A stretch of 64,000 bases of DNA from assembly GCA_008802785.1 (NCBI GenBank), contig VUYT01000032.1:149398-213397 (forward strand), given 5' to 3'. Within the stretch, counting starts at the first letter, position 1; every line of letters begins with the position of its first letter. A program made the position numbers and the translations under genes. This DNA comes from Symmetrospora coprosmae (Eukaryota; Basidiomycota; Cystobasidiomycetes; Symmetrosporaceae). Shown here one piece after another: positions 1 to 11,675 of the stretch. Under the pieces are notes generated by a model. That model was not told the DNA's origin. It saw only the letters and a list, made by a program, of their open reading frames with translations, and did no database searches.

Positions 1-868
1 CGACCGAGATCATCGACGAGGCGTGCGAGCGTGAAAGAGTGCTGCGAGCGCCACTGTTGCTATTGATGAACAGCTTCGGCAGGGAGTCGAGCGATTGTGA
101 GCGGGAGTCGGCGGGGAGAGATGCATCACCCGGGCTCTTCCAAGAGGCCGGGGCATTGCCGGCCGCGCTGCCTTTAAGCATATCCATTAGATGTGCGCGC
201 GTTTTTTCGTAGTCGTCTTTCGAGATACCTGCAGCAATTGCACGGTCCATTGCCGTCTGCTGGGCAGCAGCCGATAGGTGGAGGGTATGGGCAACCGTCT
301 CTGGCAGGCTTCCTTCGCTGAGGAGGGCGCGATCGCCGACCGGCAGGTGGTATGCGGCTTGCGAGTATTGACTTGGCTTCTTTGAGGATGCGGGCTTGCT
401 TGCTGATGTGAGTGACGTCCTCGATGGGGTAGGGATCATCGGCGAGGACGACGAGGGCGGCAGCTTTGCGGCTCCTGTCGTGAAGACCAGGGAAGGGGTG
501 TCGATAAGAGATGGTTCGACACTCTGGTATGGACTACTGCTGCTGGCTGTGGTTGTCGCGCTCTTCTCAACCATCTGCGACAGTTGCAGTGATGTCGTCG
601 TTGACGGTGGAGGCGCGTAGCCAAAAGGGCCTGGCCGATACGCGCTGTCAAGGTCGTCTAGATGTAGGCTACTACCCTGTGATAGGTTGAGGTAGCTGCT
701 GCAGCTGAATGACGAGTCGATGGCAGCGAGGTCACCGACGTGAAAGGTGCTGGCGGTCTCGGACTCGAGGCCGACACTCCGAAAGAGGCCAGCGCTGTCG
801 GAGAGCATGGCCGCCCAGTAATCAGCATCGAGCTCCGTGAATGAGGGTGACTGGTGGTGGAGCATCAT
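1..868 (-). CDS. N-terminal part of an unidentified serine-rich protein (runs off the left edge)
   Basis: An open frame without stops runs on the minus strand from an ATG at 868 (a second ATG follows directly) to base 1, about 289 residues. The protein starts MMLHHQSPSFTELDADYW, is rich in Ser, Thr, Ala and Pro, and has no domain I recognise in the visible part. Such disordered N termini are common in fungal transcription factors and signalling proteins, but that is inference. No splice sites are needed to keep the frame open. The gene continues beyond the window, so its identity must come from the missing C-terminal part. The opposite-strand frames in the same stretch are short and look like shadows. 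Confidence 0.6.
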   Translation of the reverse strand, partial: MMLHHQSPSFTELDADYWAAMLSDSAGLFRSVGLESETASTFHVGDLAAIDSSFSCSSYLNLSQGSSLHLDDLDSAYRPGPFGYAPPPSTTTSLQLSQMVEKSATTTASSSSPYQSVEPSLIDTPSLVFTTGAAKLPPSSSSPMIPTPSRTSLTSASKPASSKKPSQYSQAAYHLPVGDRALLSEGSLPETVAHTLHLSAAAQQTAMDRAIAAGISKDDYEKTRAHLMDMLKGSAAGNAPASWKSPGDASLPADSRSQSLDSLPKLFINSNSGARSTLSRSHASSMISV

Positions 869-2587
869 GGTGCGCCCTCTCCTCCTCCTCCTCCTCTCTC
901 GTTCCCTGTCTGCCTCTGCCTGCTTCCTTGCGCCCGGAGAGTGCGGCAGATCCGACGAGGGTGAAGACGGGACACACGGAGCTCTCTGGACCAAAGCAGG
1001 AGCGAGACGACGACAAGCCGGGCAGATGGAACCACTCACTGTCGAAATCAAAAGCAGAGGGGCCGCACTCCTCGTTCGTTCCTTCTCTGCGGGCGGGCAC
1101 GCTGGCACCCCCTTTCCTCTTCCTTTCTCCCTCTGCGGTCCTCCTGAGCCAGAGCCAGAGCAGCGCGCGCGTGCGCAGGCCAGTCAGAATCGTAAAGCGG
1201 GAGAGAGGGGCACAGAAACCCGGACGGCATTGGCAATACGGTCGAGAAATGCGGGATTGCGCGACGATGCAGTGATGGATGGAAGGTGATGGCAAGGGAT
1301 GTCGTGTCAGCTTTCCTTCACATTATGTTCGACGTCGCCCAGCGGTGTCTCCTGCCCGCTGTCGCCTCCCCAACGCACCTGACGGGGGACGAGGTCTGCC
1401 CTGCAAGCTGCCCTGCTGCTGCTACACAGTGTCCAAGCTGCCTGCGCGTGGCGACGAGTGTGGTCGTATAGACGCTGCTGCTAGTGTGCGACGACGCGTC
1501 CGCGGCAGTCCCTCCTGGCTGCTTGCTTGCTTGCTTGTCCTGCTGCGCTGACAGGACCGTCGCGGATGGAAAGTGCAGGATCCACCCAAAGGACTGCACA
1601 GCGAGGAACGATGCTGACGTGCTGCGACTAATTCTGCGCAGAGTAGTCTGCCCCTGTCTCCCCTCTCTGACGTGCAAGTGATGTGGGAAGGAGGGCAGCC
1701 AGCCCACTTAACCCGTCTCTGCGCCCTTCCCCCGCGACTGCTCGAGTGCCGCCGCCTCCTCCCCGCTACCGCCGCCGCGTGCGTGCCTCTCCGCCCTGGC
1801 AGAATTGAGACGCGTCTCAAACGCAAAGTGGCCATGCGGAAGACAGCGGCAGCAGCTACATACATACAGGCGGACTACGGTACACATCACTACGTTGTCT
1901 ACGATCTCACACATCTGGGCTACCCCCTCTCCCCTGCTCTTCTCCAGCAAGGTCTTCGAGCTGCATCATGACAGGACGTTCACGACGCGTCGTTCCGCCT
2001 TTGGCTCTTTTTCGCCACCGCCGCTTCCTCGTCAGACTTCGCGCCCACCGCTTCTTCGCCGGGCCCCGTTGTTGATGGTAAACAAACAACAACAAGGGCC
2101 GATGACAGGACGGATGTTTGGCGATGCACTGGCCTCTCGCAGCGCCTTCGTCTGGTCATTGCCACGTTTTGCGAATGCTCGGAGGGTTGGAGGGTGGATG
2201 GCAGCTGGCCGGGGAACGATCAGGGTGAAGGGGATTGACGAAGCTCAAGCAGTCTTTGCGACGAGTGATCATCCGGATGTGCTTTCGGGCGCAACTTAGC
2301 TTGTACACAGCGAGCATGGCATTATGGTATCGTCGTTATGATCAGGTGGTGCTAAACAGTCGTGAGCGAGACGTGGTTGACTACGACGTTCATTGAGGTC
2401 TGACGCGGCGAAGCGTAAAGAGGCCTTGGTGCCGGGAGCTCCACATCGAAGACAGCTCAGTAGCCAAGCGGATCCATATGCGGCATGTGCATCGACGGAT
2501 GGACCAAGTGCTCGTCTGCCAGACCGCGATGCGAGTGAGGGATGTCGGCTGCTTTTCAGCGTCCAGCTTACCTGTCCTTCATCCCCT
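869..2587. other. Long intergenic region upstream of the partial gene
   Basis: About 1.7 kb without a convincing gene. It contains a CT-rich microsatellite-like run near 876-900 and several overlapping open frames on both strands (for example 822-1295 minus and 837-1289 plus). These have arginine- and serine-rich translations typical of random frames in GC-rich DNA. It is most likely the promoter and 5' UTR of the minus-strand gene starting at 868. Confidence 0.5.
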
Positions 2588-4934
2588 TCAAACGCTTGAC
2601 TCCTGTTCCGACTCACACAGGGATCGCTCGTAGAGAGCGTCCGGACCATTCAGGGGAACATCGAGATCCATGAGCTCGTTGAAGGTGGCCGAGCTGAACA
2701 GAGGCGACATCATCGGAGAGCCGATGTGATTCATCGAGTCGAGACCCGAGCCGAGGCCGTGCATGCCGTGCATGTGGTTCCCAAACAGGGCCTGTGCGAA
2801 GAGAGCCTGATCATTGATCTGTTGAGCGGCGCCACTGACACCGACGCTAACTTACCCCGTGCGTGTGCGATGCACCGAAAGACATGGGCAGTGCTTGGTG
2901 GGCGAGGCTGTCCTGCAAGCGCATCTGGACGAGTGAGGCGCAGAATCAGCATTTGCTATGCGGCCCGTCCCTAATTCTCAACAACTCACACTCTGAAGGG
3001 CTGTGTTGTTGTGCCGCCTGACGTCTTGCTCCTTCAGCGCGGCGAGCCGCTCCTGGACCTGCATGTCGAGCATGGCCTCCTGGCCGACCATCCCAAGCGG
3101 CATTCCCGCCCCAATGCCGTGTCCCAGGGCGTGCGGGAGAGCGCCCAGCATGCCCCGGTGCGGAAGCATGGACGCAGCGTGGGCGTGAGACTGGAGATGG
3201 GCGAGGTCGCGCGCCTGGTACGCTGCAGCTGTCGTGTGCTGCAGCATCCGGATCCGCTGCATCATCACGGCGTTCTCCTGCGCGCGCCTCGCAGACCGCT
3301 GCGCCCGTCCCGCGACCGTCTCGAGCTCCTTGAGCAGTCGCGCGTCGTCGTCCATCCGCTGCTCGAGCCTGTCCTGCTCGCTGCGCAGGTGAGCAACCTC
3401 ACCCTCGCGGATCCGCTGGTCCATCGGTTTCGCATGCCTGCATGTGGGTCCACACAGCAAGCAGCGCAGATCCGAACGCAAATGGACGACGTCAGCCCCG
3501 TCATTATATCACGAGGTCCAGACGCCGCCTTGCTGCAGGCGTGCGGTCTTCCGCCGTCACTCACCAGGCCCTGGCGCGCACAAGTGGTGCCGTCATGGCT
3601 GCTTGTCTTGCCGGGAACTCGTTCCCAGCGCTACTGTGATGTACCGCAATGGTAGGTAAGAAGCAGAACACCGCAGCCGTCCGTGACTGTCGGCTGCGAG
3701 CACATTCCCCGACTCTACTGGGAACCCCTGTTTGGGCGCCCGACGGCCCGCTCGCGGAGATTCATGGCCCTACCAAAAGCGGAGATGCTGGCGAGAAGAT
3801 CACACGTATGCGTTGCAAGCAGACAAGAACAGAGGCTTTAAGGATAGGCAGCTACACTCGAGAGATAGGAGTATGTAAACGGGCTGCGCGCGACTGTGGT
3901 CGTTGAGCTGAGCGTCCGTCAGACGAGCTCATATTTCGATGGAGGCACGTCGCCCAGAGACGACAGCCGGGCTGATAGAGCCGTTTCAGCCTCGCGCTAT
4001 GTGTGTGCATGCATGTTCCGATGACGGGGACCCTCACTGCGCATCAGGGGTGAGGTCCAAGGGCGTTCAAGAAGCCAGCTCGCGCGGCCAATGATCGCCT
4101 AGATAGCCAGATCGAGGTGTAAAGACAGTTGCTGATGCCGCAATGTACGGTGACTGAAAGCGTGAAGTGACTCAGCCTTGTCTCAGTGTTCGGGAAACGC
4201 CGAAATGGCTCACGTAGGGATTATCGACCAGGTTGGTTATTTGCCGAGGCATCATGTCGCATCCGCGCAAACCTGGATGGTCCGCAAACAGGGATTCACG
4301 TCGCAACCTTGTCGACTGCTCCACCATGCGCCGGCCCTGCTCGATCTCGGCCTGGATGGATGTAAACGTGGCCCGTGTCAGTACCGATCTGGTACGGCTC
4401 TAAGTAGACCACCACAGCTCTGGGTTATCTCCCTAGCGCCAGAGAGTACGCACAATGGCGAGATCCCTTTCCACTGTCCTGTTCCGCCGCATCTCCTATT
4501 CCCGCCAAACCATGTGCGCGTAGCCGCATCTCCTGGCCGGCTGGAAGAGCTGACTCCGACCTCCGTCGGTCGGCTGCGAACTGCAGCTGATTCGGCATGA
4601 TTAAATTATGTAGTCCGGAAGACATGTGTAGGCGATGGTCGTACATGTATGCGCCTGGGTGGGATGGAGCAAAGGGCTGCGCATATGCGCCCCGCATCGT
4701 TATTGTTACCCCTCCGAGTGAGTGCCTCCGATGCAAGCGATCTTCCAAGTCGAGTGCGGCCAGGTGCTGGCTCTGCAGCTCGATGTTCCGTACGCGGTTC
4801 AGCATCTGTCGCTCGTGCCTGATCTGCTGGTAGGCATCATACCGTTCGAATGCCATGGCGGTGTCGAGCTCCAGCAGCTGCTGGTCATACGACTTGGCCT
4901 GCCTGGATGGGGCGTGGGAGCGTTGGCAGGTCAT
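2588..4934 (-). CDS. Multi-exon coiled-coil protein of unknown function
   Basis: Several minus-strand exons with coiled-coil character lie in order. One near 4920-4600 (includes QQLLELDTAMAFERYDAYQQ and MYDHRLHMSSGL), one at 4351-4214 (AEIEQGRRMVEQSTRLRRES), one at about 3440-2990 (heptad-like, rich in Arg, Glu, Gln, then Met/Leu/His-rich), and a last exon ending with the stop at 2588 (Met- and Gly-rich, ends SLCESEQESSV). The donor GTGAGC at 4213 and the acceptor before ATCAATGATCAG near 2825 are clear; other junctions are not resolved. The true start may be further upstream: a possible first exon begins at an ATG near 5333 (MFGKPEPEDRQRF). I do not recognise the family. It could also be two neighbouring genes. 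Confidence 0.45.
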
Positions 4935-5616
4935 TAGACGTATAGAGTGTCGCTTTCGACATATACTAGCCGCCTGCTCACCAGGTCCGGGCTCGGAGAC
5001 GGCCTGACATGTGAAATCAGTGCTGCAGGCGCTTCAAGCGTCCCTTCATACGCGCCTCAACAGGCGCGGGAGCTGCAGCCCAAAGCGTCGATTCTCATGG
5101 GAAGAAAAGAGAGGTACGGAAAAGTGCAAGATGTTCTGATTTCCCATGAAAGGTGGCCCGCCTTCGGATCGTCTCGTTGACGGGACGGGACCCAAAGACC
5201 GAAGCTCAGGTTTGGGCGCCGAGGAGTTCGTCACGTCTTCGTGATGATGTCAGATCGGCCGAGCACGCCCCTGCATTGCGGCGGCACTCGGATGCGGAAG
5301 CGTTGACGGTCTTCGGGCTCAGGCTTGCCGAACATGTCAGTCGTGCAGAGGGGTGGCCAGATTGCCCGCCGCTTGCGCGCACACCGAGATCAAGCAGGAC
5401 CCACTCAGGAAGCAAGCGCAGATCCCAAGCGACGAAAGATGGTCCACGCAATGCTGCGTATGGGCTGATGTTGCATATTATTACTCTGACATTGGCGAAG
5501 TGTGATCAACGCTGTCATCGCTACGGTATGTAAATGAGATTATGGAGTATGTCTATGGATGTTCAAGAGGAACAACCCGCCCAGCATGAAACGGGATGTC
5601 AACGCGAGGGAGTCGC

Positions 5617-6976
5617 TTAGACGGCAGTGACGTTGGACGTCCTGTCGGGCGAGCCAGCAACGTGCATCTGGCCAGGGTAGGTTCCAGTGCCCGGAGCTCC
5701 GTGAGAGTGGGCATCAGCGCCTACGTTGCCGGCAGGAACCGAGTGGGCTCCAGGGGCACGCTTCTCGGCGACAACGGGACCGTGGTAGGACTGAGCAGCG
5801 GCTCCCGGAACGTGGGCGTAGGCGCTGTAGTGACCGCTCTGCAGCTGGAAGGACTCGTAGGGGACGGATCGGAGGCTGAAGAGGTGGTAGATGAGGAAGA
5901 CAGGCTTGGCGATCACGTCGAGAACACCGTAGAAAATCATCTCGGAGTCCGGGGTGATGACGTTGCCTGTTTGTGGAGACTTGGTCAGTATGACAATCAG
6001 CGGATGAGAATGGAAGAGCACGCACCACCGTCGGCAAGTCCCCAGGCAATCGGGTAGAGGAACCAGAGGATGGAGAGGATAAGGGCAGACGTAGTGTATG
6101 CCTTGTATGCCTGGGTGCCGAGACCCTTTGCCGCCTTCCTTGCGGGGAAAATGAGCTGGTACGTGATGAAAATCTCCGCAATGCAGGCTCCGGTGAAGTA
6201 GCCCCACTTGTAGCTCGACGGCACAAGGGATCCGACAAGACCACCGATGATCATGATGAGCTACGTGGAGGGGTTGATGACCCAATCAGCGGCATGCCTG
6301 ACGGTGGTCAAGGAGGGAGGAAACGACTCACGTCGAAGAAGATGATGAGGACAATGTCTCCAGTGGGAAGTCCGGTGGCGAGAAGCAGCTCGAGGAGGAG
6401 GAGCGGGGTGGTGATGACCCAGTCGATATACCGGACGTACCAGATCGAGCGGGTGTATGGGTTGATGGCCTCGTTCGTGAACAGGTTGCCTCGGTATCGG
6501 ACAAACTCGACGTAGACGGGCGTGGAGCCGAGGTCGCTCGCCATCGAAAAGTATGCGAAGGAAGCAGTGAAGAGGATAAAGACGCCGATGTAGTGGAACG
6601 CTCGGGTTCCGACTGCAGTGTGGCGAAAGCAGCAGGGGAGGCAGCGGGAGAGGTAGCGGAATTACCAGCGGAAGGGAGAACGGTAAAGATCAAGTCAGTC
6701 ACACAAGCTCCGATATGCTCCAGCATGTATAAAATGCCCAGAGGCTCGAATTGACTCACCTGGCCTAGAGAGACCCCATGCAAGGACTCCGACGCCCGAT
6801 GCGAGCATGATGGCAAAGGCAGCCCAGAGCCAGTCGGTACCTCGCACCGTGATGTCGGCATTGGCGACCGTAGGGTTTGCGTCGAGAGAGCCACCGGTCT
6901 CTCCGTTGACACCCTGTGCGGCAACGAGCTGGGTCGAGGCCGCGAGGATGAGCGCGACGATGGACTCGGAAAACAT
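5617..6976 (-). CDS. Microbial (type I) rhodopsin, fungal CarO-like
   Basis: A retinal-binding seven-helix membrane protein, probably a light-driven proton pump in the plasma membrane. Exons 6976-6760, 6612-6332, 6260-6026 and 5966-5617 join in phase to 360 residues. Visible motifs: helix C WYVRYIDWVITTPLLLLE with Arg133, Asp136 (bacteriorhodopsin Asp85) and Glu147 at the Asp96 proton-donor position; helix G GVLDVIAKPVF with Asp261 (Asp212) and the retinal Schiff-base Lys265 (Lys216). The N terminus begins MFSESIVALILAAS, a hydrophobic leader. A hydrophilic His/Gly/Ala-rich C-terminal tail of about 75 residues follows helix G. Keeping both carboxylates fits a pump rather than an NOP-1-type sensor, but transport is inferred. 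No carotenoid-synthesis genes lie beside it. Confidence 0.95.
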
Positions 6977-8194
6977 CGTGACGGATCTAGGGGGCACGAG
7001 AGTAGCGGAAGGGTGGCGACAAGTCTTGACAGAGATGATGGAGAACGCAGAAGACAAGAGAGAGCGAGAGAGAGGAGCAGACGACAGCTTCCATTACAAC
7101 GCCTTCGTCAGCGGGATTTTCGACGCAACCAGTCTAAAATTGGTGGGATGACCACAGCTGCCGCTAAAAGACCGCGCCGGTGGCGAGTGCTTTTTGCGCC
7201 CCTGACGTCAGGCACTGATGCGCAACGCGAGCGAGCTCGGGCTCGGACCTGACCCCTTCGATGCATTCGGCCACGATGAAAAGCTGCTCGCACGCTGTGA
7301 ATAAACCACCCCAGACCATCGAGTCGCCTCGGATGTGTGTACTTACGTATGGCGGTCCTCGGACGTGACGATATCCCTCTCTATGTGGGCGTTCTGACCA
7401 TGGCCGTCGAGCTCTTTCGAGTCGGGCGGGCCTAGCTGCTGTCCTGAGGATCTCCGAGGAATCGCAGATCCAATCGATGCACTTTGTCAGCGACAAACAC
7501 GTGATCTACTTGTCGCCGTCGAGTCGTCCTGCAAAGAGAGCCTTCATCGATGTCTCGCCCACGCAAGATGTCCAGGACATGACGATCCTCCTAGCTGCGA
7601 ATAACCTCTGACGAAGAGGGTCGGAGTGCAGCGATCTTTCAGGTTGCGATCCATTGCCGCATCAGAGGATCTTCAGGCCCGCGGCCCGGATCTTCCCAGC
7701 TTGCTACGAGTAGTAGGAGGCACGATGGCGCAGCGCAGGAAGCAGCACATCAGATAACGGGTGTGGTACCGCGAGGATACAGTGGCATTGCTAGGTGGCT
7801 CTCCGCTGACTCTGAGAAGCTGGGCAACCTGACTATGCAGGCCGGGGAATGGTTGCCTAAAGCTGTCCGAACATGTTGCGACAATGCTGCGGCTGCAGCA
7901 TAGCACTGGAGGCCATAGCTACGAGCGCCTGCTCACTTATCCGGGGTCAACATTTGATACACTGTCGCGAATATACCGGCCAAGCATCGCCAGGAAACGC
8001 GAGTACCGAGACCCTGTTGGTTGCGAGACTTGAAAGACCTGACTGCGGCTGCATCCCCCCAGAGGAAAGCCTCAAAATGGAAGACCTGGCTTCAACGCCG
8101 CTTTTGCGGATCCCCGTGCCTGTGCGCGAAGGGAGGGAGACACCGTGATTAGCATAGACTCCTCGGCTGCGCCGTGCAGCGGGAAACCGAACGA
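6977..8194. other. Intergenic region upstream of the rhodopsin gene
   Basis: About 1.2 kb between the rhodopsin start and the stop of the next minus-strand gene. It contains only short open frames (such as 7164-7496 minus and 7873-8148 plus) without recognisable protein features. It should hold the rhodopsin promoter. I see no clear repeats or RNA genes. Confidence 0.5.
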
Positions 8195-8899
8195 CTAGCT
8201 TCTTTCCCACGACAGGCTCTCACTCAAGCCCACCTTTTGATATTCGGCAATCCTTGCCGGCATGCTGCGTAGCTTTTCCTCGCGTTGCAGCCGCATTGTC
8301 TCCTTCTGGCGCTCCCACTTGTGCCCCTTGTTGCCCTTCCTGAGCCTGGCCTGCGCCCATGCGCTGGCAGTCGTCGCGCGGTCCAGCAGCTGCACGCCAG
8401 ACTCCTCTGCTTCTGTTGGCGCTGCTGCCTTGGCTCTCGGCGGCTGTGCGGGTGCAGAGCTGCCTGGCAAGCGCGTTTTGGGCCCTTCCGGCAGGGTCCA
8501 AGCCGAGGGTTGCGATAGGTTCTGTTGCGCCAGCGAAGCGACGGTGTATGGCGCTCCACCTGACTGCACGACCTGCAGAGCTCGGAGAAGCTGCTGCTGG
8601 CGGCGCAACGAGTATAGCGGACGTAGGGATTTTGTCCTGCCCGATGTCGACGCGGCGCGCTGCCGCAGGAACGGGTTGTTCGCTTTGGTCCATTGGATGG
8701 CAGGAGGGGCGAAGGCGTCAAGTGTATCAACGGCTCCCGAGGTGGAAGGGCTCGGCTCGCTGCGCGTTGTTGCCGTCGTCGACGAGCTGGGTGATGTATC
8801 GGGTTGAGCCGTGATGGGAGCGGCTTTTGCGGCAGCAGAGGCCAGTCGCGCCGACTCGCGAGCGTAGAAGCGCTGGAGCAGCTGTACTGACTTTGCCAT
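8195..8899 (-). CDS. Mitochondrial large ribosomal subunit protein mL59 (MRPL25-like)
   Basis: A single-exon gene of about 234 residues from the ATG at 8899 (MAKSVQLLQRFYARES), with an in-frame alternative ATG at 8917. Two blocks match the fungal mL59 family: NNPFL followed by LYSLRRQQQLLRAL, and near the C terminus KGHKWERQKETMRLQREEK with RIAEYQKVG. The N terminus is Arg/Ser/Ala-rich and amphipathic, fitting mitochondrial import. Between the blocks is a Pro/Ala-rich linker. The protein would be a structural part of the mitoribosome large subunit. The frame stays open upstream to 9076, but those extra residues look non-conserved. Assignment rests on remembered family motifs. Confidence 0.75.
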   Translation of the reverse strand: MAKSVQLLQRFYARESARLASAAAKAAPITAQPDTSPSSSTTATTRSEPSPSTSGAVDTLDAFAPPAIQWTKANNPFLRQRAASTSGRTKSLRPLYSLRRQQQLLRALQVVQSGGAPYTVASLAQQNLSQPSAWTLPEGPKTRLPGSSAPAQPPRAKAAAPTEAEESGVQLLDRATTASAWAQARLRKGNKGHKWERQKETMRLQREEKLRSMPARIAEYQKVGLSESLSWERS

Positions 8900-9081
8900 G
8901 GTGCCTATTGATGTCATGGTTGTGCGAGCGTGAGGGGATGGCACCGAGCAAATGTGAGGGATGGGCGGCGAAAGCCAGAGAGACGAGTCGACCTGGGCGA
9001 GCTCGGCGTACATGCGCCGTCGAGACAAGCCGGAGGACTCTGCCTTCGCGGTCAAACAGACGACCACTAAGTACATTGACT

Positions 9082-11402
9082 TCAGGTAAGCAATGCGGGG
9101 ATACAGCGCGCGAGAGAACAGAATGCTACGGATATACAGAGTGAAGTCATTAAGCCGGCATCCAGGAGTGCCTCCAGGGCCGACGCAGTCAGGAGAAGGA
9201 GGACCGCCCTGACCGACAGAGCATCGCGCTCGAAGTAATTACCGCGTGCATTATTGCCAAAGAGTGAAATCAGCCCGACGCGGAGAGCGAGGTGACCCAG
9301 CGGTACGAGTTTGCGAGCTCTGTCTCCAGGTCGAAGGAGGACGCCTGCCTGGACCCCAATATTGGAATGTGCGGAATTGGCGTCCCTCGATGAAGCGAGT
9401 CGACCTAGCTTTGCTGTGGGGATCAAGGCAGCACTAGTAGTCTGTGTCTCCGCGGAGTTGGTTGCGGATGCATCGCTAAGAGCCTCGTACTCCGCCTTGG
9501 CTTCCGCCAGGATGTCCAGAACATCGGCGGCACTTGGCCGCTGCGCCGCATCAATATTGATGAGCTGTTCGAGAAGACGAACATAACTCTGCGGCAAGTC
9601 TCTTCGACGATGAGGTGCTGTCAGGCGGTCGAAGCTGCAGAAGGAGCCTGTCAACGGCATTCGTGGGTGTGCAAAGTCGGCATCTGCTCACCCTCGATAC
9701 GCTCGGATCTCTGCTGTCAGCGCATCAACATCGCTAGTCTGCTCGTACGGTAGCTGGAAGAATGCCAGCAAATGCAGGATGAGGCCCAGGGCCCAGAGAT
9801 CCAGGGCGGCCGAGTGATCTCTAGAGTGCCCATTGGGCAAGATGTCGAAAGCATCGGGTGCCAGATAGTCGAGCGTCCCAGTGGTCCCAGATCTTTGTCT
9901 GCGGTTGCTGATTGCGTTTCGCGCCTCGCTTGATCCAAAGTCGCTAAGCATGGCCATCGGAAAAAGTGCATTGTCGTCCACACCGCGATGCAGAAGGACG
10001 TTGTCCGCCTTGAGGTCTAGATGCAGCATGTTGTGAGAATGTAGGAAGGCGAGACCTGAGACAATGTCTTGTGCCAGTGAAAAAATCTCGGTCACACTGA
10101 GCAGGTGGATCGGTCGAGTCGACGTGTCTTGCCCAGGTCTCTGCTTGTTTTGACCAGAGCTATTCTGTCGACGCGCTCGCATCCTTGCCTTAAGCACGTC
10201 CGGCGATTCTTGCTCATCATCTTGAGGATCTCGCAAACCTCCTCGCAAGCGGATGTACCGCTCGAGGCTGTCGAGTAAGATCGCCATTGCGTTGGCTGAA
10301 GTAGGTAGATTGCCGCGAACCAACAAGGACGACTTACCTGCCACCGTTGGCATAGTCCATCAGTGCAAACAGGCATGGAACAGATGGCCCACGAGCGACG
10401 GCGCTGTTTTCTAGCCAGACGTGGTGGACGGCAACGATGTTGCGGTGTCTCAGTGATTGGAGATGATTGATCTCCTTGAGCGCGTGGATGAGGGACGGCG
10501 AGCTATTGCCAACCTGTGCAGATGTACCGTTAGATCAGACGATGCCGGTCCTAATTGTCGTTCACACTCACGGGAATCTTCTTGCACGCAAAAAGGCCCA
10601 GCTTGTTACCGCTTAGCATGTGTTGGCACAGGTATACGGAGCCAGTCATGCCGCGGCCTAGCATTTCCAGCTCGACGAAGAACCGCGCGTAGTATCCATC
10701 TTGAAAGCTTGACGCATCCAGACCTGACGCCGAGCGCGTGGAGGTGATCTCCGCAACTACGGGCGTGCCTGGACGCGAGTTGACGGGCGAAAGCGTCCGA
10801 GGGGAGTTGTGGTGTGATTCCGACAGGATGCCGAAGTAATTGGTGGAGATGTGATCCGCAGCAGTCTGAGCAGCTCGACTTTCCTGCTGGAGGCGCCTCG
10901 GGACCGCTTGTCCTGACGGCAGTGGCGGCAGCGCTGCGCTCCAGGACGGTTGGCGGGGTCGACCGTGGCCACTGTGAGCACCAGCTCCGCGATGAACATC
11001 ATTGCGGTTGCTGAAATGAGACGCCGCTCCTCCCTCGCTGCCTTCAAATGGCCGCTTGCAGGTTGGACAGATCGTCCTCCTCAGTCGCGTGATGCGGTCG
11101 TCTGCCTGACCGGCAGCAGCAGCGGATTGCTCTCCGACTTCCTCGAACGACGACGGATATTCGACAGAGGTGTCTGCCTCCTCCTCGTCGTGCTCAGCAA
11201 CACCATTGTTCAGTCGCACCAGTGCCTGTTCGACGCTCAGGGTGCTGCGTGCTGGGTTCCACAAAACTACCGTCCCAGCTTGTCGCAGCACGACTTGCCA
11301 TTCTTGGTGCAGCGAGGTCACGGCGTGGACCGGCGGCGCATACTGCCGGGCATTGACGATCTCTCCCTGTTCCGATGGAAGTCCCGCGCCCTTGGACGAC
11401 AT
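9082..11402 (-). CDS. IKS1: Iks1-type protein kinase with C-terminal hydrophobic segment
   Basis: Serine/threonine kinase of the fungal Iks1 family. Exons 11402-10572, 10513-10338, 10267-9692 and 9634-9082 join in phase to 711 residues. The N-terminal region has a short beta-like block (EWQVVLRQAGTVVLWNP) and a CPTCKRPF zinc-ribbon-like motif, both typical of Iks1. The kinase domain follows: GYYARFFVELEMLGRG, glycine loop GRGMTGSV, catalytic Lys in ACKKIPV, HLDLKADNVLL catalytic loop (HLD instead of HRD) and SDFG. Near the C terminus are hydrophobic stretches (VGLISLF, VRAVLLLLTASALEALL), consistent with membrane association as in yeast Iks1. Substrates are unknown. Start is the first ATG in the conserved frame. 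Confidence 0.88.
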
Positions 11403-11675
11403 GGGTCGTGGCGGAGAAGCAAGCCGCTTGCGAGATCTGTAGACCTGTTTGTCCTGACGTCTTGACCGAATGCTGACCGTTAACACTTGACAAGGGTTCG
11501 CGTGCGAGCTAATATAACACGATATGTCTCGTTACTGTACATCCGGCTCCTGCAGTACGACTTCTGGTCGACCTCTGTGCTCCATGCAGCTTTGACCTTA
11601 CTCCTCCTGGATGTAGCACGCGGTCGAGGCCGCAGACTAACATACGGTGGCTCCCTTCTGGCAAGAAACACAAAG

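Noticed and set aside
822-1295. Long overlapping open frames on both strands
   Set aside because: Translations are Arg/Ser/Pro-rich without domains, overlap each other in three frames, and lie in the promoter of the gene starting at 868.
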